Origin: a virus
IMG/VR virus record: IMGVR_UViG_3300045256_000050
Location: 180,987-244,986 of that record
Length of the DNA: 64,000 nt
Strand: one strand, 5' to 3'
The translations under genes and the position numbers were made by a program. The notes below the pieces were generated by a model, which was given only the letters and a program-made list of their open reading frames with translations, was not told the origin of the DNA and searched no databases. Shown piece by piece: positions 15,568-22,972 of this stretch; within the stretch, counting starts at the first letter, position 1, and each line of letters starts with the position of its first letter.

Positions 15568-17340
15568 ATGACCGCCAGGATAACAGAAACTACGGTCGAA
15601 GTCCTGGCGGCTGGTGACGCTAAGGCCAGGACGACAGACGTTGCGGTCGAGATTTTGGCCGCTGGCGATGCGAAGGCACGCACCACCGAAATCACGGTGG
15701 AGGCTCTTACTGCTGGCGATGCGAAGGCACGCACCACCGAACTCTCTGTAGAAGTTCTCCTCATTTCGGAAACCCGTGCCCGTGTTACCGAGGCTACGGT
15801 CGAAGTTCTAGCCGTTACGATTAACGAATACAGCGACACTGGCTCGGGCGGTGCCGCTGTTGGCGGCGTGGCACTCCTGCCGACCCGTTGGTTCAACACG
15901 GCGTCCGGTGGTGCTGTCGTAGCCGGTGCCGCCAACGCAGAGTTCATTCTGACTGCATCTGGCGGCGTGGTCGCAAGTAGTTCGGCAACGAACACTGTTA
16001 TCCTCACGAGAACCGCTTCCGGCGGTGTCGTTGGCGGGGCTACCACTACTGTTCGACTCATCCGCCCGACGATCATTGCTTCGGGTGGTGTGGTTGGTGC
16101 GGGCGTTGCTTTCGTTAGAACCTACATCCCAGGCCGGGGCGGTGCGGTTGGCGGGGGTACGGCTCTTGTTCAATCCGCAGTTGCTTACATTAGTGCATTC
16201 GGCGGTGCCCGTCCGGGCGGGCGTGCCCTGAATGCTCAAGTCTACGGCCCCTACCGTCCCACCGGCGGTGCCCGGTTGGGTGGTACGGGCGTGCCACTTA
16301 TCTTCATCTTGGCACAGGGCGGGGCTGTCGGTGCCGGTGTTGCAAGAGTTGGCTGGTACGTCAAGCTCCGAGGCAGTGGCGGCATAGTCGCTGCCGGTTC
16401 GGCCGACAACAACATCTACGACTCTGCCCGTGGTGGAGCAGTCCTCGGCGGCACAGGTCGGGTCGCCTACCGTGCCAACGTTCAATTCGCTGCCGACGGG
16501 ATCAAAGGCGGCGGTACAGCCCGTGTTTACAAATGGGGCGATGATATCGGTCAAGGCGGTGCCCGCCCCGGTGGTTCGGCACGGGTCACTCACTTCCTTT
16601 ACCGAGTCGGCAGCGGCGGTGCCCGACCGGGTGGGGCCGCACGCTTGCTGTCTCGGACCTTCGATGTCGGGACTGGCGGTGCCGTGTGTGCGGGTCAGGC
16701 ACGAGTGGGTAAACTTTACGTCAACGTTGCCACCGGCGGTGGCGTGTGTGGCGGTATTGCGATCCAGGCTCTTACATCCGACAACGGCGTCATCAGCGGC
16801 TCGGGCGGTGTGCGTGGCGGTGGGATTAGTCGAAATACTGAGTACATGTACCGGACCGCCTCTGGCGGGGCGGTCAGCGGCAGCACGGCCACGATCCGAA
16901 AGATTACGAGACTCACGGCGACTGGCGGCGTAGTCGTTAGCGGTTTCAGTCTGTCTGAAGTAAGAATCTACGGTAAGGGCGGGGCGGTCCTGGGCGGGTC
17001 GAACGTCAACAACCACTTCATGTATGTAACGGCGAGCGGCGGGGCTGGTGTTCTGAGCGGTCAGAACATTAACACCGACATCGACTTCACCCCGAAGGCA
17101 TGCCGTCCGCCTCAGAACGAGGCTGGCATGTGTTGCAAGAAGGACAAGCGTGTATCGACACGGGTGTCGAAGCTGGAAGTGACGAATGGTCTGGCAGACG
17201 GCGTGGTGGCAGCTTCCGTCAACTGCGTCCTGCGTCGGCGGTTCAAGCTCGCCAACTCGATCTACAGTAACTCGGATAAGTTCCAGAAACGGAAGCGGCC
17301 TCCGCAGCGGTTGAGAAATACAATGACTTATTCGTCTTAA
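15568..17340 (+). CDS. Gly-rich repeat fibre-like protein 1
   Basis: 590 residues. Residues 1-85 are about four copies of a 17-20 residue unit (AAGDAKARTTEITVE). Residues 90-510 hold about 21 copies of [ST]-GG-[AV]-xx-[GS]-G-x-[AS], each followed by 9-13 variable residues. A Cys-containing basic tail (MCCKKDKRV) ends the protein. The regular period suggests a beta-solenoid or polyglycine-type adhesin. Paralogues lie at 53733..55232 and 55232..57151. The stop shares TTAA with the convergent gene. Confidence 0.8.
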   Translation: MTARITETTVEVLAAGDAKARTTDVAVEILAAGDAKARTTEITVEALTAGDAKARTTELSVEVLLISETRARVTEATVEVLAVTINEYSDTGSGGAAVGGVALLPTRWFNTASGGAVVAGAANAEFILTASGGVVASSSATNTVILTRTASGGVVGGATTTVRLIRPTIIASGGVVGAGVAFVRTYIPGRGGAVGGGTALVQSAVAYISAFGGARPGGRALNAQVYGPYRPTGGARLGGTGVPLIFILAQGGAVGAGVARVGWYVKLRGSGGIVAAGSADNNIYDSARGGAVLGGTGRVAYRANVQFAADGIKGGGTARVYKWGDDIGQGGARPGGSARVTHFLYRVGSGGARPGGAARLLSRTFDVGTGGAVCAGQARVGKLYVNVATGGGVCGGIAIQALTSDNGVISGSGGVRGGGISRNTEYMYRTASGGAVSGSTATIRKITRLTATGGVVVSGFSLSEVRIYGKGGAVLGGSNVNNHFMYVTASGGAGVLSGQNINTDIDFTPKACRPPQNEAGMCCKKDKRVSTRVSKLEVTNGLADGVVAASVNCVLRRRFKLANSIYSNSDKFQKRKRPPQRLRNTMTYSS

Positions 17341-18170
17341 TCCTTGCCCATGTCAACTTGGGGTTGGATGTTCGGCCTGTTGAACAGCGACGGGTCGATG
17401 GGCACATTCGTCTTTGGGTTCTTCAAGTCCATCAACATACTCAGGTTCTCTTCGGCCCAAACGTAGAGAATCTGTTTCGGCAGCCCGTCCTTGTATTCAG
17501 TAACTTCACCCGAGGCGATCACACTCCCGGCCTCGTTGCAGATGGTGAACCCGTCGATGAGCTTCGTCTTCTTGTTGATGAAGGTCATCCGTGAGATCGG
17601 CTGGCCGATGGAGTTCTTCCCCGGCTCGACCCAGATGTAGCTCTTGTTAGTCTCGACGATCTTTCCCGTGTCCACGTTGAGGTTGCTCATCCCGAGCGAG
17701 TCCATCAACAGGAACGGGCTGAACGGGGTTCGCATCCGGCTCTTGGCAAAATCTTCGTGCTTGGCGAAGTACAGTGAGGACGGGTTCATCCTTTTCGACC
17801 AGAACCAGAACTCCTTGTCGTTCGAGCCAACGTCTACCTCCTGGCCGACGATGCTCGTCACGGTGTACCGGAACTTCCGATCCTTCTCGTAGTACAAGCG
17901 GCCATTCAGACGCAGCTTGATCCCTTTCTGAAGGAAACGGATACTCACGTCTTCGCAAACAAAGGATTTGATCTGAGCGTTTCGCTCGTTAACTTCAGCA
18001 ATGACTGGTGGCGGGGCGGGCAGCGTGATCGCCGTCCGCATGTCTTCTTCGACGGCCTCGGTGGTCAGGTTGGAGTCCGGCAGGTCGCCGAACTTAGTGA
18101 AATACAAGAACCCGCCGATGAGGGGTGTCAGGATCAAGGCGAGCATTAAGAATCGCTTCGTCCATTTCAT
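17337..18170 (-). CDS. Membrane-anchored LolA-like protein
   Basis: 277 residues with an N-terminal signal anchor (LMLALILTPLIGGFLYF). The rest has the beta-strand pattern of LolA-like lipoprotein-carrier folds: LRLNGRLYYEKDRKFRYTV, SNDKEFWFWSK, YFAKHEDF. This motif set is typical of planctomycete proteins, so the gene probably came from a host. In a phage it could act in the envelope of the infected cell. It is monocistronic, preceded by a terminator. Confidence 0.7.
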   Translation of the reverse strand: MKWTKRFLMLALILTPLIGGFLYFTKFGDLPDSNLTTEAVEEDMRTAITLPAPPPVIAEVNERNAQIKSFVCEDVSIRFLQKGIKLRLNGRLYYEKDRKFRYTVTSIVGQEVDVGSNDKEFWFWSKRMNPSSLYFAKHEDFAKSRMRTPFSPFLLMDSLGMSNLNVDTGKIVETNKSYIWVEPGKNSIGQPISRMTFINKKTKLIDGFTICNEAGSVIASGEVTEYKDGLPKQILYVWAEENLSMLMDLKNPKTNVPIDPSLFNRPNIQPQVDMGKD

Positions 18171-18188
18171 AGTGCCTCCTTCGGGACG

Positions 18189-18231
18189 TAAAAAATCCCC
18201 ACGGCATAGAGAGGAGTATACCGTGGGGATT
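18189..18231 (-). terminator. Terminator after the 18256..18675 gene
   Basis: Minus strand stem ATCCCCACGG/CCGTGGGGAT with a 16-base loop, followed by TTTTTTA. It separates the virion-type gene from the LolA-like gene. Confidence 0.85.
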
Positions 18232-18255
18232 CCGAAACTACAAGCCAGTAACGAC

Positions 18256-18675
18256 TTAGTTTTCGCTGTTCAGCGTGAACTTCGGCGTCAGGTTAAGAAC
18301 GTCACCGTTAGCCAGAACACGGCTCACGGAGAAGAGTTCGGCCCACAGAGCCACACCCGACGTAGCACCGATGATCCAGTAACCGAAAATGGTCTGGCCG
18401 GTGCCCGTACACGTCCACGACTGCGGTGCGGTGCCGTAAGACGATTCGGCCTTGTTGGATACCGTAACAGCGGTGTTCCAGTTGGCACGAGAGAGGGTCT
18501 TGGCAGCGTAACCCGTGAACGTCGCTTCGACGAACGAGTTGGCACCGGAGTTCTGGTCCGGGGTGTAGTTGTTGGTGTACAACTTAAGGATGTAGTTTTC
18601 ATCGACGGACAGGGCGTCGGACAACATCTTGTCCAGAAGCTCAAGTTCGCCGAGGTTCGGTACGACTAATGGCAT
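18256..18675 (-). CDS. Probable virion structural protein
   Basis: 139 residues, starting MPLVVPNLGELELLDKML after GGGAG. The helical start (LLDKMLSDAL) followed by beta segments (YILKLYTNNYTPDQ, FTGYAAKTL, FGYWIIGATSG) is the pattern of a common phage tail/head-fibre protein family. Own promoter region and terminator. Assigned by pattern only. Confidence 0.6.
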   Translation of the reverse strand: MPLVVPNLGELELLDKMLSDALSVDENYILKLYTNNYTPDQNSGANSFVEATFTGYAAKTLSRANWNTAVTVSNKAESSYGTAPQSWTCTGTGQTIFGYWIIGATSGVALWAELFSVSRVLANGDVLNLTPKFTLNSEN

Positions 18676-18737
18676 ATGCAATTCTCCCAAACGAGGTTTG
18701 TAGGAATAGATATGCCTCGCTTTAATACTTTCGAAGC

Positions 18738-18775
18738 GTTTTGTAACTTGACACGCATTTTGTAACTTGACATGC
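18738..18775 (+). repeat. 19-bp tandem repeat, candidate operator
   Basis: Two adjacent 19-base copies, GTTTTGTAACTTGACACGC and ATTTTGTAACTTGACATGC, differing at two positions. The second copy includes the start codon of the HTH gene (ATG at 18772). Each copy contains TTGACA, a -35 hexamer. The arrangement suggests autoregulation by the adjacent HTH protein. Confidence 0.65.
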
Positions 18776-19092
18776 CCAGCCCAGAAGACTTGAAGCCGTT
18801 CGTGAATGACATTGCCAATGCGGCGGTGCATTTCGGGGTTTCGGAACGGACGGTGCGTCGGTGGCTCCACGCCAGCGGGTTGACCGAGAAGAAGAGTGGC
18901 TGGGGGCCGAAGCTAAACAAGTCTCAGGTGAACGAGGTTCACCGGCTCGACCGGGAGGGCGTCAGGATCGTCGATATCGCCAAGATCATGAACGTGTCCC
19001 ACGTTGCCATCAGTAAAATCCTCAACGGCCGGACCCACACCCCGAAGGGCACGGACACGGCCATCGTTTCTGTTATCTACAACACGAATTAA
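18772..19092 (+). CDS. HTH transcriptional regulator
   Basis: 106 residues, starting MPSPEDLKPF. Two helix-turn-helix-like segments: residues 14-40 (AAVHFGVSERTVRRWLHASG) and 60-85 (IVDIAKIMNVSHVAISKIL). The repeat-like pair resembles resolvase or Trp-repressor-type HTH folds. There is no clear ribosome site; the ATG lies in the 19-bp tandem repeat, so translation and transcription may both be blocked when the repeat is bound. Confidence 0.8.
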   Translation: MPSPEDLKPFVNDIANAAVHFGVSERTVRRWLHASGLTEKKSGWGPKLNKSQVNEVHRLDREGVRIVDIAKIMNVSHVAISKILNGRTHTPKGTDTAIVSVIYNTN

Positions 19093-19580
19093 CGGCCCGG
19101 CGGCTGGTACGGACCCTTGCGGGCGTCCTGTTCCGACTGCGGCGGCAGGTAGAGGTATTGGACGCAGGCGGTGATGGCCGGTAGGTACGCCCCCGTGCTG
19201 GCGAACGACTTCGGGAAGATGTTGCGCTTCGGGGCGGTGTAAAACCCGGCCTCGAAGCACTGTTGGTATTTGTTCGGGAAGCTGATCTTGCAGCCGAACC
19301 GCTTGGGGTGGCCGGTGCGTTCGCACTGGCGGTCTTTGTATACCCGGCGGACGATGGCCGTCCCGGAGATGTCGAGGACGCCGCCGTCTGTGGTGGCCGT
19401 CTTGTTGGCCGAGATCACGTTCACTTCGGCTGTGCCGCTCATATTCGCTCCCCCATCACCGTAAAAGTAGCCGTGACCGGCAAGCGAAGCGATGAGGGTC
19501 GTCCGTTGCTGTTGGGTTTGGCTCGCTGCCAAGAGGACGAGCAATTGAAGAATCGTTGCGTATTCGCTTGCGGTGGGCAT
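19089..19580 (-). CDS. Hypothetical protein, possibly virion
   Basis: 163 residues. The N-terminal 35 residues are helical (ATILQLLVLLAASQTQQQ). The middle is Gly/Thr-rich with possible beta structure, and the C-terminus has conserved-looking Cys and aromatic residues. The 3' end overlaps the convergent HTH gene by four bases. The RBS is weak. Function unknown. Confidence 0.6.
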   Translation of the reverse strand: MPTASEYATILQLLVLLAASQTQQQRTTLIASLAGHGYFYGDGGANMSGTAEVNVISANKTATTDGGVLDISGTAIVRRVYKDRQCERTGHPKRFGCKISFPNKYQQCFEAGFYTAPKRNIFPKSFASTGAYLPAITACVQYLYLPPQSEQDARKGPYQPPGR

Positions 19581-19641
19581 ACTTTAGTTACTCGGAAAAG
19601 GCAGAAATTCGGGTTGAGCGGATAAATAAACTGTCAAGCGG

Positions 19642-19648
19642 TATATAG
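19642..19648 (+). promoter_or_regulatory. TATATAG late-promoter-like motif
   Basis: TATATAG 31 bases before the start at 19679; a TAAATAA copy lies just upstream (19623-19629), so this gene has two TANATA-type sites. Confidence 0.45.
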
Positions 19649-19678
19649 AAACAGCGTCCGATGAAGGAGACACAATCT

Positions 19679-20926
19679 ATGATGAGTTACAAAGCATGGC
19701 GGACCATCAACCAGAAGTTGATGAATGAGTCTGCTCTTGGTACTTCGACCCTGGGCCTCAAGACGCCTGCTTCGTTGGGCATCACTGGAAGCAAGCTTGC
19801 TGAGATGGGTTTCCCACCACCCGAGGGCGAAGACGATGATGACCTGATGGGTCATGATGACGGCACCGAGTCGGACATCGACCCGGATGGCGACGGCGAC
19901 GTGGATGTTCCGGGTGCTGGCCCGGACCTAGACCCGGATCAAGATGCCGATGAGCTTCACGGCATGGACGACCCGGCGATGCTCGCTCTCTTGGGTGACG
20001 ACGACGGCGAACAGGGCGATGATGAAGTTGCACCGGAAGGTGACGACGCATCGGCTCTCGGCGGCGACGACGGCATGATGGGCGGCGACGAGGACGAGTT
20101 CTCGTTCGACCCGGCCGACCTGGGTGACGACGCTCACGCAGTTCCCGACATGGGCAAGTCGGCCGACCTGAGCAACCTGCTCGGCGGCATGGGCGTGTCC
20201 CCGCATGACCAAGCCCCGGACATGGGCTTCGGCGACGAAGGCGATGAGGGTGCTGACATCAGCAGCCTGTTCGGTGGTGCTGGCGACGAAGGCGATGAGG
20301 GTGGCGAAGACGCCGCTCCGGCTAAGGGTGCCAACCCGTTCGGCGGCGAAGACGAGGGCGACGATGACTCCGCTCCTCAAGGCGAAGCCGACGATGACAA
20401 CATCGAAGACGAACTCGACAGCGACATGGACGACGACGATTCCGACGACGCAGAGTCCGACGAGGGCGGCGACAAGGAGTCGGAGTCCGATGACGACAAG
20501 AAGTTCATGGGCAAGGGCTGGTGCAACAAGATGATGAAGAAGGAAGGGAAGGAGTTCCCGGCTTTCTTGAAGAAGGGTAAGGACAAGGACGACAAGAAGG
20601 GCGGTAAGAAGGCTCCCCCGTTCGCCAAGAAGGGTGAGAAGAAGAAGGACGACAAGGGTCCGAAGCCGTTCGAGTTGTTCAAGAAGGGTGGCAAGAAGAA
20701 GGAAGAGAAGGTTGACGAAACCTCGTTCTTCCGCAGCCTCACCAAGCAGGCCGCTGGCGACGTTCGCAAGCTGAAGGAAGACTCCCTGGTGGCGTCCCCG
20801 AAGCAAGCCAAGCGTGAGCCGGGTCCGGGCGAAGTGGGCTACGCCCCGAGCGGTCGGGTTGGTCAACTCCCGAGCGTTGCGTCCTACAACGAGTGGAAGG
20901 CCAAGAACTTCCCGAAGAAGAAGTAA
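19679..20926 (+). CDS. Large acidic-then-basic low-complexity protein
   Basis: 415 residues, starting MMSYKAWRTINQK. The start is chosen because AAGGAG sits nine bases before it. Residues 45-280 are extremely acidic (Asp/Glu/Gly); residues 285-350 are extremely basic (KKGKDKDDKKGGKKAPP type). A mixed C-terminus ends NEWKAKNFPKKK. The two parts could fold on each other or bind DNA and protein separately. A prohead-core or scaffold-like role is possible. Followed by a strong terminator. Confidence 0.75.
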   Translation: MMSYKAWRTINQKLMNESALGTSTLGLKTPASLGITGSKLAEMGFPPPEGEDDDDLMGHDDGTESDIDPDGDGDVDVPGAGPDLDPDQDADELHGMDDPAMLALLGDDDGEQGDDEVAPEGDDASALGGDDGMMGGDEDEFSFDPADLGDDAHAVPDMGKSADLSNLLGGMGVSPHDQAPDMGFGDEGDEGADISSLFGGAGDEGDEGGEDAAPAKGANPFGGEDEGDDDSAPQGEADDDNIEDELDSDMDDDDSDDAESDEGGDKESESDDDKKFMGKGWCNKMMKKEGKEFPAFLKKGKDKDDKKGGKKAPPFAKKGEKKKDDKGPKPFELFKKGGKKKEEKVDETSFFRSLTKQAAGDVRKLKEDSLVASPKQAKREPGPGEVGYAPSGRVGQLPSVASYNEWKAKNFPKKK

Positions 20927-20942
20927 CCTTCACCAAATGAAG

Positions 20943-20968
20943 AAGCCCGGCGAAAGCCGGGCTTTTTT
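20943..20968 (+). terminator. Rho-independent terminator
   Basis: AAGCCCGGC-GAAA-GCCGGGCTTTTTT: a GNRA-loop stem with a T run directly after the acidic/basic gene. Confidence 0.93.
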
Positions 20969-20994
20969 CGTTTACAGTTCTTCGGAGCCGAAAG

Positions 20995-21073
20995 CCCCTA
21001 CAGTGAAACTGCTACCCCCACAAGCGAGCGACCGAAGGGAGCGAGACGTGGGGGTAGCCCTTTAGGGTAGGGG
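20995..21073 (+). repeat. Nested hairpin region, probable solo IS200/IS605 end
   Basis: Outer stem CCCCTAC (20995-21001) pairs with GTAGGGG (21067-21073). The inner perfect 11-bp stem is GCTACCCCCAC (21011-21021) and GTGGGGGTAGC (21048-21058), enclosing GCGAGCGACCGAAGGGAGCG. The outer part reads as CCCCTACCCTTTAGGGTAGGGG interrupted by about 57 bases, and resembles the right-end hairpin after the tnpB gene (same TTTA loop). No gene covers 20969-21174. Confidence 0.55.
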
Positions 21074-21174
21074 ATGAAGGCGATGGGCTAAAGATGGGCT
21101 TAAAAGTTTCTATCCCTCAAAGCACAAACACAACACAGTACCACAGGACACAATCAGGACTACGACCACCCCGC

Positions 21175-21420
21175 TCAAGAGTTCCTACATTTTTCCTGAC
21201 CTTCCAGTTCGTACAACTGGAACAATACCTCCTGATACTTCCCCTCGTCCGTATCAGGGTACACGTCCTTGAAGTGCTTCATCCCCACGTCGGACTGGAC
21301 GTACTCCAACAGCCGCATCCGGGCTTCGTTCTCGTCCCTGCCAGCAGGACCGTAGAACTCACCGATAGTACCGACTACCAATTTAGGTTTTCCGACGTAA
21401 ACCGGGCAAAACTCAACCAT
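21175..21420 (-). CDS. Small hypothetical protein
   Basis: 81 residues, starting MVEFCPVYVGK after GGTGGAGGAAG. It continues with a soluble alpha/beta sequence ending in a Glu/Lys-rich helix (EGQEKCRNS). It lies just downstream of tnpA on the same strand and may be a phage gene beside the insertion. Function unknown. Confidence 0.6.
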   Translation of the reverse strand: MVEFCPVYVGKPKLVVGTIGEFYGPAGRDENEARMRLLEYVQSDVGMKHFKDVYPDTDEGKYQEVLFQLYELEGQEKCRNS

Positions 21421-21447
21421 ATCTTCCTCCACCTTATCTTAGTGTAC

Positions 21448-21861
21448 TCAACCCTGTTCTTCGATGTACTTCTTGATCGTCTCCGTACTGGCGTCTCCAG
21501 TGGTACACACGAAGTACCCGTCACTCCAGAAGGTCTTCTCCTTCCAGAAGTGATACGCCAAGAAGTTACCAAACTTCTTCCAGATGTGGAAGGTCGATTG
21601 GCTCTTGAGCCGGGTGGCGATACTGGTCGGGGACAGGGTGGGTGGAGCGTCTACGAGAACGTGGATGTGGTCGATGTCCACTTCCATCACGTCAATGGCG
21701 AAACCGCTTTTGTAGGCGATGTCGGTGAACAGCGTCTTGATCTCGTCAGCGATGTTCTGCTTGGCGAGCAGCTTCTTCCTGTACTTGCAGGCGAAGACGA
21801 AGTGGTACTTGAGCAGGTACTTGCTGTGGCTGGCGTGGTGGTACTTATCTTCCTTCGGCAT
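21448..21861 (-). CDS. tnpA: IS200-type transposase TnpA
   Basis: 137 residues, the usual size of Y1 single-strand transposases. The metal-binding HUH motif is VDIDHIHVLVD (H65, H67), and the nucleophile is Y132 in TIKKYIEEQG. It cuts and joins single-stranded transposon ends at hairpins without target duplication. The start MPKEDKYHHA fits the family; the longer reading to 21990 is rejected. It appears intact. tnpB lies about 1.1 kb away in divergent orientation with two unrelated genes between. Confidence 0.93.
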   Translation of the reverse strand: MPKEDKYHHASHSKYLLKYHFVFACKYRKKLLAKQNIADEIKTLFTDIAYKSGFAIDVMEVDIDHIHVLVDAPPTLSPTSIATRLKSQSTFHIWKKFGNFLAYHFWKEKTFWSDGYFVCTTGDASTETIKKYIEEQG

Positions 21862-21877
21862 GACACTCTCCAGAAGT

Positions 21878-21908
21878 GAGACAAGCCCGGCAGAGCCGGG
21901 CTTGTCTC
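21878..21908. repeat. Perfect 14-bp hairpin upstream of tnpA
   Basis: GAGACAAGCCCGGC-AGA-GCCGGGCTTGTCTC, 17 bases before tnpA. No T run follows in the minus direction, so it is a poor terminator for the Tat-signal gene. The position fits an IS200 left-end hairpin or a tnpA-masking structure. Confidence 0.55.
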
Positions 21909-21923
21909 TGTTCGAGAGCCAGA

Positions 21924-22304
21924 TCAGACCCGAACCGGCTTGCAGTTCAGCGGACCCATCAGACCGGCTGGCTGCGGGAAGTACCCCCACGGCTTGCTAC
22001 CCCAGATGCTCGCCCCAGCGTCCCCGTCCTTCCAGCGGATGACCACGAACTCCTCCTCCCGCTCCACCGAGAGGTAGGTGATCCTGCCCGTCATCTGGTC
22101 GTCCGAGAACTTGTCTACGAGCGACTTGGCGTTGTCCCACGACCCCTTGATCCTGAGCATGTTACACCCGGCGTCCGGGTCCGTGGCATCAGTCGCCGTC
22201 CGGCTGATGTGAATGTGGCTCTGACCCGCCACCAGTCCTGCCGCTGGAATGGCGATCCCAAAACTTGTTCCCGCCATCGCTTTCAGTGCGTTCCGTCTGT
22301 TCAT
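21924..22304 (-). CDS. Exported protein with Tat-type signal
   Basis: 126 residues. It starts MNRRNALKAMAGTSFG, a twin-arginine signal with RR, then a hydrophobic stretch (GIAIPAAGLVAG) and probable cleavage near AGQS. The mature part of about 100 residues includes RITYLSVEREEEFVVIRW and ends with Trp/Pro-rich segments. Tat signals of this form are common in planctomycetes. RBS AGGAG. Exported function unknown; probably host-derived. Confidence 0.7.
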   Translation of the reverse strand: MNRRNALKAMAGTSFGIAIPAAGLVAGQSHIHISRTATDATDPDAGCNMLRIKGSWDNAKSLVDKFSDDQMTGRITYLSVEREEEFVVIRWKDGDAGASIWGSKPWGYFPQPAGLMGPLNCKPVRV

Positions 22305-22391
22305 CTTCTTGCTCCTGTTTCTCGCCGTATCTGAACCGGATGCCGAACACCAGTCCGAGGGGCGGTTTCAACGGCTCCACCCTGATAAGAG

Positions 22392-22877
22392 TTAACTCAA
22401 ACACTTCATGTTCTCCCAAACGTGGTACTCGTCGTCGTCTTGCACCACGCCTACCTTCCTCATCCCCGCCTTTCCGAACAACCTGTCGTAGATCGCCGCC
22501 CTCTGGTTCGTTGGCTCCTTCTCCACCCCATCCACCGTCTTTCGCTTCTCCGGGGTGTACACCATCCTCAAGCCCGCCTTCGACAACTCCCCTCCGAACT
22601 CTTGCAACTTCCGCATGAGCGGCATGGTACTCGGCTGAACCGACTTCGACACGGTACTCAGGTCTGCACCCAAATCGTCAGTGTTAAAGAACGCCACGAT
22701 GACGTAGGGGATGTTGCTGGCGTTGTCCGGTCCTCGGAGTTGGGCGTAGATGGTTTTGTCGAGGAACGGTATCCAGTACACGTCGTTTTCGGGCTGGATG
22801 TTGCCGAACACCTTCTGGACGACGGCGTGGAGTCGGTCTTGCTGCTCCTCGTTTTCGAGCCATGTCTTGAAACGCAT
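22392..22877 (-). CDS. Hypothetical phage protein with capsid-targeting-like N-terminus
   Basis: 161 residues. It starts MRFKTWLENEE, resembling the short N-terminal capsid-targeting sequences of T4 internal proteins (form MKTYQEFIAEA). The rest is alpha/beta (YVIVAFFNTDDLG, RKLQEFGGELSKAGLRM). No clear RBS. It lies between tnpA and tnpB and may be an original phage gene there. Function unknown. Confidence 0.6.
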   Translation of the reverse strand: MRFKTWLENEEQQDRLHAVVQKVFGNIQPENDVYWIPFLDKTIYAQLRGPDNASNIPYVIVAFFNTDDLGADLSTVSKSVQPSTMPLMRKLQEFGGELSKAGLRMVYTPEKRKTVDGVEKEPTNQRAAIYDRLFGKAGMRKVGVVQDDDEYHVWENMKCLS

Positions 22878-22972
22878 ATCGTATCTATCCGGTCGGGTCT
22901 GTCAATCCCCGGCGAATAAAAATTTCCGGTTTTCCGTCCGAAAACAGAACCCAGCCGACTAACTAATACCAG

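Noticed and set aside
15808-17016. 402-codon - frame and possible CRISPR-like repeats at the Gly-rich genes
   Set aside because: The repeats follow codons and have varied sequence and spacing; there is no constant repeat with unique spacers and no cas gene.
19928-20866. 312-codon - strand open frame rich in Val/Leu
   Set aside because: Opposite strand of the Asp/Lys-rich gene; its Val/Leu richness mirrors the GAC/AAG codons.
22189-22419. Small ORF between the capsid-leader and Tat genes
   Set aside because: Mostly overlaps the Tat-signal gene in another frame and has no ribosome site; its polar end looks like a shadow.
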